A stretch of 64,000 nt of DNA from Dysidea avara (lineage: Eukaryota; Porifera; Demospongiae; Dictyoceratida; Dysideidae). The translations under genes and the position numbers were made by a program. Shown here piece after piece: positions 1 to 11,656 of this stretch (position 1 is its first letter; every line of letters starts with the position of its first letter). The notes under the pieces were generated by a model. It worked only from the letters and a program-made list of their open reading frames with translations. It searched no databases and was not told the DNA's origin. The stretch spans positions 26,511,053 through 26,575,052 of the forward strand of contig NC_089274.1 of NCBI RefSeq assembly GCF_963678975.1, in the 5' to 3' direction.

Positions 1-2518
1 AAGATTAGCTTGGACAATCACTTCTAAAGGTATATCTACATATATCTCATGGCATAAAAAATGTACGTACATTTGAATTGTAACTTTTGCTCTATATATA
101 AACTCCTAGCTGATATAGGCAGTCGCAGTTGTTACTTTAAAATCATTCACTTGTTGTTATTAACACCTATTTGTCACCTTATTTATAGTTACCACAACAT
201 TACTGCAATATGTAGTTATCCATAAATGAACAATGGATTCCTTTGTGATTGATGCACAGCCACTTTACAGGTACAGTATATGACATACTGTATTACTTGT
301 ATTAAACCAGCCTAGCTACCATATATTATAGTTGGCTACTTATGTACATGTATTATTATGTAGCTGCACATAACCAGGTACAACATACCTCTGTAGCTTA
401 AACTTGAACCATATTCTGACAACCAAGTCATGCATACTCCACAAACACCTATTGTTTTGTGCAGGAATGAATTCTAAATTTTCAAACTATCACAACTCAT
501 TTGTATCAGTAATTATAAGCACTAAAAAAAGTCAGGTATTGATAATAAGGATTTTCAGCATTAAAATTATTTACTCATCAACTACCAGCTAGTGGTTCTA
601 CCCACAATGTACATTTATTAAGGCTTTACAGCACAAGTGCTGAATGTCTGTGGGACACTTGGTCTCCCACGGCCTGTTTAAAGAACTCTATGATTGTACC
701 CAGTCTCAATCCTACAGCCATCCAATTTACACTCAAACACTTACAGGAGTCTGCCAGGCAGTCAATTTCATGCTAGAGAATGACTCATTATCTCAAATGG
801 ACATGATGTCATCAACATTAATATATCATAACTATGAGTTTATACGTATATGTATGTAAAATGTAAAAAGCATGTGGATTTTTGATGCTGGATAAAGTCA
901 TTACATTTACTTATTCATAATGTATACATTACTTTTTTGTAGTCCCTTGTCAGTGCATAGAGTTGTAGTATTCATATCAGCAGAAGGGATTGTCTCAATT
1001 CAAATGTAATTCATATAGGACTTCCAGGATGTCGTTCTGGGCTAGGACAAAAAATTTTCTGATATGAACAGAGTAAATGGGGGTGAGCAACATAATGCGC
1101 AACATGCCAAAGTAAGGGCATAATAGAAAATTTTTATAATAAGGAGAAAGACCACTAGACCTAGTATACATGTACAGCTCTGTACATTTTTGCCTCTGAA
1201 AAAGGACAACCTTTTCACTAATTGCAGTCAAAAATTTTTTGGTCCCAAAATGTTTATTATAGTGAGATTCCACAATGTATCTATGAGGAAGTACTTGCAA
1301 CGACATGGTAAATAATTATAGTATCAAACTTTTATCAAAATAATTGAGTTTTGAATATCTTAAGCACTACATAATAATCTGACAACAATGAAACAGCATT
1401 TCATATACAGATATATACTACAATGAGAAAAATAAAACAGGAAAAATAGCTATCTCTAATTCCAGGATTCATACCACCATAAATCATCCAATTTTTCATC
1501 TATGCCAGTCCAATAACTAACCATGAACTCTCTATTACATAAACTATCAACCATGCATTGCTATAGAAACTTCAGAATAATAACTACAGTATTGTAGCTA
1601 TTATTCTAAAAAGTGGACATATCCATGTAGCGCATCTATGCATCATGGTAACAATAATGATTTGTTGCTGTTCATTGCTCACAGTTTACTGTGGAAGTTT
1701 TGCTGTTTAGTGAAATCGGCACTCTGAGTGAAGTGGTTTAAAGATGGGCTAAGGCATTTATGTGGCAAGTCCCACTTCCTTCAGAGACAAGTGATGAAGT
1801 TAATAACATTCAGAGAGAATGAATGTGCACTGCAGTCTAAACGTGTGATATCATGTAGACTATTCTTAGTAAGAAACACAGAAGAAATCATCAATAGCAT
1901 CCATGACTTCTCACTGATAGAGGTTGTTGTTCTGTCAACCTATAGTATCGTGTAGCTATAAAGTTAATGGTACAGAGTTAGACACATTCTGCATGTACAG
2001 TGAACTGATTCTTGGTAGTTATTCATGTTCTAGGCATAGCCACAGTCAGGTGTATAATATGAACTGTGTGTTGTGTTGTCACACAAATCAAGTGTTGTTT
2101 GGGTGTGTGTGTGGGTGGGTGGACACGTGACAGTATGTGTCTTAGGTAAATTCTGACTCCCTGTATTCACAAGCTTTGTACAGACAGGTTGGCAATCATG
2201 ATGATGATAAAATTGTTGTGTCAACCACTTTGCATTTGTGTGAAATCCATGTGGTTTACTTTCCAATCCAAAGCCTTATACTGAGTACATGTACATCTCA
2301 TACAGAACCTCCAAGTGAGTTTATGGATTTACCTCTGTTAGGGTGTACTAATGAACCACTTTTAATGTACAAGCGTTTCTTATATATAGACAAGATTATA
2401 GAGACCATGCAGCACCAGCCAGTATGAATGCCGGTTCTTGGGCTCCTGAAAATACCTTAGTATAAAATTTCTTAACTTGTGTACAAGTGCATGCTTTATT
2501 AACTACAATATGAAAGTA
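1..2518. other. Stretch without a supportable gene
   Basis: AT-rich DNA in which I see no gene. Only short open frames occur, without recognisable domains or credible splice partners. The one recognisable item is a repeat fragment at about 620-790, listed separately. Confidence 0.5.
620..790. repeat. Dispersed repeat fragment, diverged pair with 53225-53400
   Basis: The stretch beginning TTTACAGCACAAGTGCTGAA, followed by a 'gtctg..gggacacttggtc' segment and a later 'ttacaggagtctgccaggcagtca' type segment, recurs in the same order near 53225-53400. The two copies are clearly diverged. The family is not recognised; it could be the 3' end of a non-LTR element or an old DNA transposon. Confidence 0.5.
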
Positions 2519-3264
2519 CAGTGGACCCTCAGTTAAGGTAATTGTAAAAGTGTCCAGATAAGTGAGTTATTTGGATAACTGAAGCCAATACAGAAACACT
2601 CTAATAGAGCACACACTCATACTGAAAATACTTTAATAGAACTTTCATTAGGGACCCGCCGATTATGCTGGCATAATTATGAGCATAATAGGTATTACTA
2701 TTATTTATTATTATCAAGTCTACCACTGAGTACCAGTTGGGCACTGGAGGGTTTGCACAGAAGGCAGAGCCTGTACGAGGTGCTTCACCACTAGGTGCCT
2801 GAAAGCATTGAGCATAATGCTAGCATAATAGGTAGAAAATTTGTGTAATAGTATGAATTCTTGTAAATCAAAATAGCTATCATAGAAAGATCGATATACT
2901 TTAATAGAACAGTCAGTAATTCTAATAGAACAATCACATACGTAGCTGACTGTTCTATTAGAATATATCGATCTTTTCTGTGATATGCATTTTGACAAGT
3001 AAGTTTATGCTTCAGCCACTTGTTATTTATCTATAAACTGGAAATTATTAGCAGAGCATGAGAACTGAGGCATATATAATTAGGCATAATTTGAGCATAA
3101 TAGGTAAGTATTGAGCATAAATTAAGCATAATAGGTAAATTTTTGAGCAGTGCAGCATAACATAATAGGTAAAATTATGAGCATAATCGGCGGGTCCCTA
3201 ACTTTCATTATCAATTTTGGGAGGGTATGGATAAACAAGGGTCGGATAACTGAGAGGTTTATTG
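2519..3264. mobile_element. Tigger/pogo-like non-autonomous DNA transposon, interrupted
   Basis: Inverted ends of the pogo/Tigger type: CAGTGGACCCTCAGTTA on the left and a degenerate partner (GGATAACTGAGAGG..TTATTG) on the right, each bordered by a TA dinucleotide, the target of this superfamily. There is no transposase. It is split by a second element at 2650-3199. Two copies of the CTCTAATAGAG-type motif lie inside it at about 2599-2642. Confidence 0.7.
2650..3199. mobile_element. MULE-like MITE nested in the Tigger-like element
   Basis: Perfect 20-bp inverted ends, AGGGACCCGCCGATTATGCT and its complement at 3180-3199, bounded by a direct duplication AACTTTCATT at 2640-2649 and 3200-3209. 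A 9-10 bp duplication fits Mutator-like elements. The interior is rich in 'gagcataataggt' units at both ends and contains a hairpin (2880-2983) built from two opposed copies of the CTATTAGAG motif. There is no coding capacity. Confidence 0.8.
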
Positions 3265-3932
3265 TACAATAATAACGATTGGTTGTATTCATAATTTGTG
3301 GCTATGTAAGGTACACAAGATGCAAGATTCACAACATCAAAATTGTCAAAACTCCAATATTATACATGGCTGGTGGATTTTTACGCATATAGAAAGTGGC
3401 TACAAATTATGTTCTTGTTACAAGTACTACAATCACTATTATGGCAATATCAGTCACAATTGCTGCACCAATGATCACATAAACTATTCTTGCTTTCCTT
3501 TTGGCTTTAACTCTGTATCCTTTGCTTGCATCCTCATGTGCCTAAGTGAAAACAAACCAACAATTATATTTGGTATACTGTACACACATAGCCATTTCAA
3601 CTATAGTACAATAATACAACACAAAGTTTTATGTTATGTGATTCTTCTAAAAGGCTTTATGACTTGTGTTAAGATACTTCGAGAACCCCTCTCCTTCCCT
3701 CTTTCATTCTCATAGTCCAATCTGCTTGCATTTGTTGGGGTGTGCGAGCTTGCACTGCTGAGATTTTAGGAAAGCTGATGTGGCCACTGAGTTTGAGACC
3801 AAAATTAATGCAGGACAACCTTAGGTTGAGGCAATGATGTAATGCTATTGACACTGAATTCCTAAGTAAACTGTAGTCCCAAGGCAATCCTACTAAGTGT
3901 TGTGGTGGAGAAGAACATAGGATATAGGATAG

Positions 3933-4240
3933 CAGGGGCGTACACAGGAATTTTGAAAAAGGGTTTCCACTACAGCTAGTGACTGTTATATTAGAGTAGT
4001 TTATAATACCTGACTGCTCTATTAGAGTATCTCGATATTTTCACCAAAATCATAATTCAGAACAATGCTATAAGTGTTGCTATCATGTTATAAACTATTA
4101 TTTAACTAAGATAAAAGTTTAAAATGTGTCCTGTTCCATGACAGATTTCAGATTCTGGAAACCTGTAGTTTCAATTTCTTAATGTTTCAAGTAGTGTGTA
4201 AAATCCAAAGGGGTTTCCTGAAACCCTTGGTACGCCCCTG
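3933..4240. mobile_element. hAT-like MITE (CAGGGGCGTAC ends)
   Basis: Inverted ends CAGGGGCGTAC... and ...GTACGCCCCTG enclose 308 bp without coding capacity. The end sequence is of the hAT type. The flanks do not show a clean 8-bp duplication. Two CTATTAGAG motif copies lie inside, at 3981-4003 and 4010-4042. Confidence 0.65.
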
Positions 4241-4645
4241 GATAGAACAGTGGATTAATACTACAAAAACTTACAACAATCATATGTCCATAGATAAATG
4301 TTTCAAGGACTGAATTTCCTACTTTTAAAGGGGGGAAAAGTACTAGAAAGCATTTTGTTACATCTGTGAGTTGCAATGACTAGCTTTTGTTGGGGGGGAG
4401 GGGGGGGGACATGCAGGGTAAGGTAATTGTGGTCTGGGATTTAAAAATGGGTCTCCTTCTGCTGCAGTGAAGATTGTCAGATAAGCACTAGGCAGACTGC
4501 TACGTTTATTTATGATGATATGTTTGTCTGATGGCAACAGATAGTTGGTCAATCAACCAGTCACTTAAAATGAAGTCTTATAAGCAGGCCAACCAATACT
4601 ACCAAATCACTATGAAGGAAATGTGAGTCATACAAGAGAATTTTA

Positions 4646-4841
4646 AGTTTGATTAGGGATTGCAGGAAAAACTAGGGAACAAGGGAAGTTACCCACACCT
4701 GCAGTTATACTAGTGAACGTTTAATCCTTAATTTAGTCTATATTCCATGGCTGGATTAGGGATTAAATGTCTACTAGTATATCTCTAGGTGTAGGTGACC
4801 TCCTTTGTTTCCCTGCTTTTTTATGATTCCTAATCAAACTT
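4646..4841. mobile_element. Hairpin MITE, family shared with 6890-7080
   Basis: A ~195-bp imperfect palindrome: the left part (AAGTTTGATTAGGGATTGCA) pairs with the right end (..gattcctaatcaaactt), and an inner pair (actagtgaacgtttaatcc / ggattaaatgtctactagt) pairs near the centre. A second copy is at 6890-7080 and a partial one at about 44022-44065. There is no coding capacity. Confidence 0.7.
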
Positions 4842-4929
4842 ATAACATTTTTACGACTGGTTAACCATATCAACAGAAAGAATGATGCCATATTTAATGT
4901 TTTTGTCTGAACACATGCCCCAACTATCA

Positions 4930-5465
4930 CTTACTGACTTGACAGTGAAGTGACCATTACACTTTACTTTCACCTATGTTCAGTCCATTACACAGCATTA
5001 CAAATGAAGAGCAGTAGGAGAAACACCTCTGCAATCAATCCAGTTGCCACGGAAAATACCAACAATTCCTGTTTACAAGCATAGGGAAGCCATCACGTGC
5101 TACTGCGACTCAACAAATTGGGTTGTCAGCAAAAAGAAATATGACACAAAGGAGGACAAAGGCAAGTCCATGATGAATTCTGTGGTGTGCCAAAGGCATC
5201 TGTTGGGCTGAAGCGATGTTGAACAGTAGCCTGTAGTCTTATGTCGTTATCGAGTTATGTTTGTTTGAAGGCATTAGTAAGTCAGGCAGTAGAAAATTTC
5301 ATTAAACGAATAAATTTAAAATTTTGTAGCACTGAAGGCACTTTTTGGCTTGGTTATACCTAACCATTTCTGCAAAGGTGCCAAGAAGGTATCGTGAAGC
5401 TGGTTTATGGGTGATATTTTTGGCCAGAAAAACCCAAATCTCTGTGATCCTTAATATACAGTACT
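4930..5465 (-). repeat. Copy of a ~600-bp dispersed repeat (inverted)
   Basis: This stretch is the reverse complement of sequence found at 8285-8770, 43300-43930 and 61140-61707. The shared parts include the block around 'ggattgattgcagagg..cttctcctactgttcttcatttgta' and the border 'ggccagaaaaacccaaatctctgtgatcc'. It is probably a non-autonomous DNA transposon. I did not find clear terminal repeats. Confidence 0.6.
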
Positions 5466-5527
5466 ACTATACTGTATGATATAATTGAAATGTAAACTGG
5501 TGATCTTTGATATTTAGTACTACAATG

Positions 5528-5742
5528 CAGTAGACCGTTGGTTATCCGACCCTCATTTATCTGAAATTGGACTTGACTGTTCTATTAGAGTATTTTGAGT
5601 ACAAGTGTATGTTCTATTAGAGTATTTGAATAGGGCTCGGTATATAAATGTGTGGGCTTCAGTTATCTGAACTATTCACTTATCTGAACGCCTTTACCAT
5701 TGCCTGAGACACAACAGCGTTTGGATAACCAAGGGTCTACTG
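5528..5742. mobile_element. Tigger/pogo-like MITE
   Basis: A short 215-bp element with inverted ends CAGTAGACCGTTGGTTATCC and ..GGATAACCAAGGGTCTACTG, typical of Tigger/pogo. Its interior holds two CTATTAGAG motifs (5575-5632). The TA target is visible only on the right side. There is no coding capacity. Confidence 0.75.
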
Positions 5743-6889
5743 TATACTATATGATAAATACTTAACTTTGATTTTTACAATTACTGATACAGAAAGTGCA
5801 TTAACTATTATAGCTGAGGAAAAAACACACCATGCAGCTAGAACTCTTTAATGAAGTAAACTAATTTAATTGGTGAACAGCTTGTTGATGTTTGTACTGG
5901 GTATTCAAAGTATCATTACACTACTCACAACCGCATGTGCCAACATTACTAGTTGATCTGGTTTTGAGTGCCAAGTTGTGGGCATTGCATAGTCACCCCA
6001 GTTGACTTGCTGACTCTTAAACTCCCAACCCACCCAAAATATCAAACAATAGTTTAATATTTTTTGGGGTTGAAAAAACATTGCACCTTTAGTTAGGACT
6101 CCAATCTCCACTCCCAGACAGGCTGGGCGTGTGATAGTACAAGGTCTTTTTATAGGTTTTGCAAAATGAGAAATCTTGTAGTTTACCTTCAACATGCCCT
6201 GTACACCTACCACCATCAGTTGATTACTTCATGTGGCTGTGTAAAGTGAGTCACATAAATGGGAAGATATTTTTGAAGCTTAGCAGTAGCTACATTTGTC
6301 CAGAATTTTGCAAATAATTTTGGCGTCATAAGACAATGTGATGGCAATTTTCCTGGAATTCTTAAACTCTACAAGTCTATCCAACAGTAAAAAACTTCTT
6401 CTATCTGTACATGCATGTACCACTATCTATTGGGTATGCTTGCATCATACAATATAACCCATATAACATAATTATAATACCCAAATGCAAGTAGTAATAG
6501 GAGGAATTTATTGTATTGCAGCCTCTATATTCAACATATCTTGCACTTGCTATCTGTAACTGCATCCCCCTTCAACAGCTCATCTTTGCAATAACCACAA
6601 CATCCTCACAGTGGTAATGGATGGTCAACCTGTTTGTGATGAAAAGAGAAAAGCCAAAACTAAAGCCAAAACTAAAGCAATGCTGCTGATGGCCCCTGGG
6701 GCGTAAGGTACATGCCTGACACTATTTCACAAGAAACTCATTGGAATGCTAATAAAGTTAGTGGCCCAGACATAGTCACTTCATATCTTGAAACAAAATG
6801 TACAAGTACTACAAATTGTCTTCACTACATATGTAGACATAGAATTAGTCCAACTGTAAACCTACATACACCACAAGTACAAGGAAACA
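5743..6889. other. Stretch without a supportable gene
   Basis: I see no gene or defined repeat in this AT-rich stretch. The longest open frame (103 codons, minus strand) has no recognisable domain. Confidence 0.45.
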
Positions 6890-7080
6890 TTAGGAATTTT
6901 AAGTTAAATTAGAGAATATAAAAAAGGGAGACACTTGAAGATATACTAGTGGAAATTTAATCCCTAATTCAGTCATGGATATAGGGATTAAATGTCCACT
7001 AGTGCATTTTTCAGGTGTAGACAAACTCTCTTGGTTCACTACTTGTAATCCCTAATTGCAGAATTAAACTTCCTAATTAA
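6890..7080. mobile_element. Hairpin MITE, second copy
   Basis: Same family as 4646-4841. It has outer inverted parts (ttaagttaaattag.. / ..aattaaacttcctaatt) and an inner pair around TAGTGGAAATTTAATCCCTA and its complement. The two copies are diverged. Confidence 0.65.
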
Positions 7081-7956
7081 CCCTCGGGGCACCAAGGGAT
7101 ACTGTAGTTGTCTTGTGTGGCTGTGCGAATTTGTTGTTACCACTTTAACTGCTGTGTACTTCATTCATAGGTTAAAAACAAGGTGCCATTAGGCTTCTCT
7201 TGATGAGGTTAACAAATGAAACATGTGGATCATGTTGTTCCGCAAGCACTTTATTCAAAAGTTATGGGGATGTTTGCTGTTCACCTTGGTCTTCCTCACT
7301 TCTTGATGAACTATTGATGTACGAAAGTGATAGCAATAAATTCATTCAACCACAGTAGTGTATTACATCTAGCGATACTTCATTGATTCAGACGAGGGAT
7401 CAGCAAACTCAGGGACAAGATTTCAAGTGAGATTTCAATATTTTCATAAGATCTTAATTATCGGTAACTAGTCCAGTGATCTACAACACATTTCAGGCCA
7501 GGTGTCTTGCGGATCCCTCAGATTTAGACTAGAAGCTTCTTGCATAGCTCTTTAAATTGACAAGCCTATGTGGTTGGTGCGCTACAAAGGATGTATGATG
7601 TCTGAGGTGTTGTCACACAAAAACTTAAGTTACTACGCTATTCGCTGCTGCTTGTTTGGATGTATGTTCATACAAAAACATTAGGTGCCATTCTTTAATT
7701 TTCTGATTCAGTATGCACTGGTTCACTAGTCATAATTATTAGAAAACAAACAAGTACAAGAAAACAATGAATCACTATTGTGCAAAACCATCAGGGAAAT
7801 TAAATAAACATATGGATGTACTATCTCCAGATCCATAGTACCAGGTGAATCCAGAGGAGGTTGGACACGCTTTAAGCACCGCTAAATGAAGTATGGGGTG
7901 GAGTGAACACTAGTGTCGATACAAAGCAGCAAGACATCATCATTATTCTGTTTATG

Positions 7957-8225
7957 ATTAGGCCACTCCAAATAAATTTTCTGTTTCCCATCCTGGACTC
8001 AGGCATATTTGCATGCGGGCTGGTGGTTCATTGCCATTATTCCATTATAAGATTGACAACTTTTCAAATTATTTGCCTGGCACAACCATAAAAAGCTTAT
8101 TATTATTAACAGGTGAATTTGTGAGGCTAGACAGCCTGTTACACTTGAAGCTGCATAAAAGCATACTTAAGCTTGTACCTTCCTATTTTAAGTTGCAAAA
8201 AATAGCACCAATGTGAATTTGTGCC
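7957..8225 (+). mobile_element. MITE copy (AGGCCACTCCAAATAAATT end)
   Basis: This stretch matches the reverse complement of 54517-54833 through 'caggcatatttgcatgcgggctgg', 'cattataagattgacaac' and 'aagcatacttaagcttgtacctt'. In the other copy the AGGCCACTCCAAATTAATTC type end is present on both sides as an inverted repeat. Here only the left end is intact. Confidence 0.6.
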
Positions 8226-8284
8226 AACTAGTCAGCATATTGACATGTGAGCTGACGTTATTACAAGATAGTTAGGCTGAGCCT

Positions 8285-8770
8285 GTACAGTATGCAAGAA
8301 TATGCTACTTCAGTATGACCCAAAATGCTTCCAATATTTTATCCAGTGGAATTTTCTGCTGACTGACTGACTAACTAAATAACTAACTGACTGATGCCTT
8401 CAGACAAGTGAAACTCAATAACGGCTAAGGCTACAGGCTTGATTTTTTTACTGTTAAATGTCATTTCAGCTCAACAGGCATACCACAGTACATACAATGC
8501 ACACATCACTGACTTACCTTTATCCTCCTATGTATCTGATCCCATTTCTCTTCACTGACAGCTCAAGGTGTCAATTCATGGTAACACATGATGGCTTCCC
8601 TACCTCTGTAACAGGAATCATCCATACTTTCCGTAGCAACTGGATTTAGTGATTGCAGAGGCACTTCCCATACTGTTCTTTATTTGTAGCACTATGTAAC
8701 AGGCTGAACATAGCAAGCATAATAGTCACTTCACTTTTCAGTGATTGATAGTTGTGTGCAAATTGGAGCC
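8285..8770 (+). repeat. Copy of the ~600-bp dispersed repeat
   Basis: It shares with 43300-43930 and 61140-61707 the order 'gatgccttcag..', 'ataacggctaaggctac', 'gacttacctttatcctcctat', 'gatggcttccctacctctgtaa' and 'gattgcagaggcac'. It has no coding capacity. Confidence 0.6.
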
Positions 8771-8875
8771 AATAAGTTGTTCATTGGGTATGAATTGTAT
8801 TTTTATACCTGGTTTGTGTGCTAAGCGAGGTGAGTGAGGGCCATAGAAAACAGGACAAAGCAGCAAAGCTGATCC

Positions 8876-9165
8876 ACGTCAGAGAAGGTTGGACACGCTT
8901 TAAGTGCCATCTAAAATTATTGCCTTGATATTTCATGTGACCCTCATGTTATAGTTGCAATACAAAATAAGCAAACAGTGGGGTATACTTGCTATTCAGA
9001 TCACTAGCTTTAAGGAGATATACTTTGTTTTGTAAAAGCACGTAGCCAAACCACTTTTTCGCATGTGTAACTTCATCAGATTGATCGTCTACATAATGCC
9101 ACTCCAATTCTCTGTTTCCCATCCACCGCCCGCATCTATAGTTACTGAACATTGCATTGTTCCAT
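8876..9165 (+). repeat. Dispersed repeat (GGTTGGACACGCTTTAAGTG), also at 37028-37240
   Basis: The segment starts with GGTTGGACACGCTTTAAGTG and continues through 'tgaccctcatgttatagttgcaatac' and 'gcttt..aaggagatatactttgttt'. The same order of blocks recurs at 37028-37240, and a short piece at 7848-7885. The family is not recognised. Confidence 0.55.
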
Positions 9166-9309
9166 ATTCTTCCTTTATTTTCTGCTCATTTGGACTTGTT
9201 TATTCCTATGCAATACTGCCAAGGGTATTAATTGTAAGACTGGTTTCTGGTCAACATTTTTTTGTTAGAAGGTGCAAACCTCCGTGATACCTAATATAAC
9301 ACAGTACTG

Positions 9310-10241
9310 TATGATAACAGAACACATCATTTGCCACTTTATGAGAACACCTGATCATGAAAACTAACACTGATTTATGACCAAGGTCTCACCACCATTC
9401 CTTTGTTACTCAGCTACAAAAATTTACCATGCAATGAACTATCACAAACAAACAGATGTCATTCTATTTGCCAATTTGTAGACAGCAAGGGTTTCTTGTA
9501 AAGCTCAGACACCATCTGTCAATACAGATTCCAACAAGTGTACTAGATGGTGTCTAAGTACCTGTTCAGTCTGAATTGTAATCGGATTTCTTTTGCATGA
9601 ACTCTATATTCACTGACCCCTTTTTACTACTTGTTATAACAGAAGAGCACGTCTCCATCCAACATGATGTTGTTTATATGCCTGGATATGGTGATATCTG
9701 CATATAAATTTATCGTATAATGATGTGTTTCACTTGGCCTCATCACCAAAAAAACTTGACCGTATATACACAAATGCTAGTGCATATGCAACCTATTAGC
9801 ATACAACTATGATCCTATATAGAATTCTGTTGGATGACTATCACACATAATACATAATCACTACTGAACTATAACAAAATCAAAACATCAACTATTGCTG
9901 AATATATAATATGCTACAGTTAAAGATTGCTCAGTGTATGGAAGCTATTATAGATGTAACGGTTTTTAGTGCCATCTACAGCATTTTTGCTCAATTTTGT
10001 TGATAAAATTATCCAGATTTAGCATTTAGATCCTGAATACTACATACTCTTGATTCTATCTTACCATCCTTACAATGCAGATGATCCTACATCAACAAAT
10101 TCTTCAAATCTAAAATGACTAGAACATTTTTCCACCATATGCATCAAAGGGTATAGTTGCATGTACGTATAATAGAAATAACATTGACTTGTACATGTAT
10201 TACATGTAGATTATTGACTATCATTCCTTCACTGTAGCTTC
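9310..10241. other. Stretch without a supportable gene
   Basis: AT-rich DNA. I see no gene, no terminal repeats and no tandem array. Confidence 0.4.
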
Positions 10242-11252
10242 TCACATTTTCTTTGAGTTTAACAATATTGCTATAAAACTGATCTATTTCCTATTAACTA
10301 GTGTGCATGATTAAAGCTAGCTAGTTACATATTAATACGACCAACCCGTTTATGCATGATCCACATAAACAAACATACAGTTCAACACTTCATTGCTGTA
10401 CCTGAAGAGCCATTATCATAGCAGCTACTCCCAGTGGAAAGCAGAGGACTATCATCAGTGCTGACAGGTAGATCAAATAATTGTATTCTTTGTATTTCTG
10501 CACAGTGGACGTACTTTCACATACATGCAAAATGATCTCAGCATACACAATACATGCTTGTATGCATAACTAGTATATAAGTATGTACATGGAATTTTTT
10601 TTGCACTAAAGCAAGTGAATTACACGAAGTCCCCTATGTAATCTTGGCTTATAGCTATATGGCCCAGAGTGATCACGAGCTTGAGATACTGTAGGTGTCT
10701 GCATGCCAAGATCTACATATGTAGCCATACAAGTGCACATCCAAATTGAATCGAAAATAGAAAAACTCAAGATCTAGCATAGCTATATATTAATCATGTG
10801 ACACTCCTGACTATAAATCTACGTATACGTAGCTTATAGCAAGTTCTGGTAGTACACGTGTTTTGGTAGTACACGTGTTTTAATAGCAGAGATTATAGAA
10901 CATGCCAGCTTGGAAATTCATCACTGCATGCTCATGTATATTTCAGTTCAAAGTATAAACATCAGATTACCCAGGTAGCCTATATAAATATTCTGCAATC
11001 TAATGAGCACGTCATCTGAGAACACAGCGGTTCAGCCATGAGGTGCCGATCTGTGCCAGTCAGTAAAGCCAAAATCAGTGGCTACATAGCTGCTTGCAAG
11101 CTGTAACTAAAATTTATCGAGTAGCTATTTACCAGAAACTTAGCTTCAATCTTGGCAAACGTCCTGTCAGGAAATTCTTGATCTTGACGATTATCTGTTT
11201 CGTCAGACAACGGCTTCGAGCCTTCCACTCCATCATCCACGTTATTAGACAT
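10242..11252 (-). CDS. Small one-helix membrane protein (unrecognised, tentative model)
   Basis: Two exons look convincing. Exon 1 (11133-11252) starts with ATG and encodes a 40-residue acidic, hydrophilic N-terminus (MSNNVDDGVEGSKPLSDETD..) ending at a clean GT donor. Exon 2 (10402-10497) follows a CAG acceptor in the same phase and encodes KYKEYNYLIYL.. leading into a hydrophobic helix of ~22 residues (..MIVLCFPLGVAAMIMALQ), then another GT donor. A possible last exon (10242-10283) would add 13 residues, partly hydrophobic, and a stop, giving 85 residues; this exon is weak and other exons may be missed. The helix resembles the second half of dispanin/CD225 segments (C-x-P-x-G-x-x-A) but is too short to assign. 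The gene lies 405 bp downstream of the ENDOV stop, on the same strand. Confidence 0.45.
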
Positions 11253-11656
11253 GTTGAATTGAAGAAACTTCTATAGCTCTGTCACCTCGGCTGGCACACC
11301 CGCCAGTCTTGTGCGCATTGCTATTAGCGCGGGCCCAAAACCGGATGTAAGGAATTTAATTTGGGGTGCAATGCCTGCACTATATCTATGGCTCCATTGC
11401 TAACTAGCAACCATAGGATGTTATCTATGTAGCAACGTATGCACTAACATCTGCCAATATTATGGGTACATCGTTAAATAATCCCTACCAAATAAACTAC
11501 GTACACAATACATACCATCTATATGGCTGGCTGAGCAAACTACAACGTTAAAATTATTTGTACTAATATATAAAAATAAAATAGCAATCTATTATGTACA
11601 AGAAGGGAAAGGGTAGCAGAGCCTGCAGGGTGACACACAACTCTCTCTCTCTCTCA

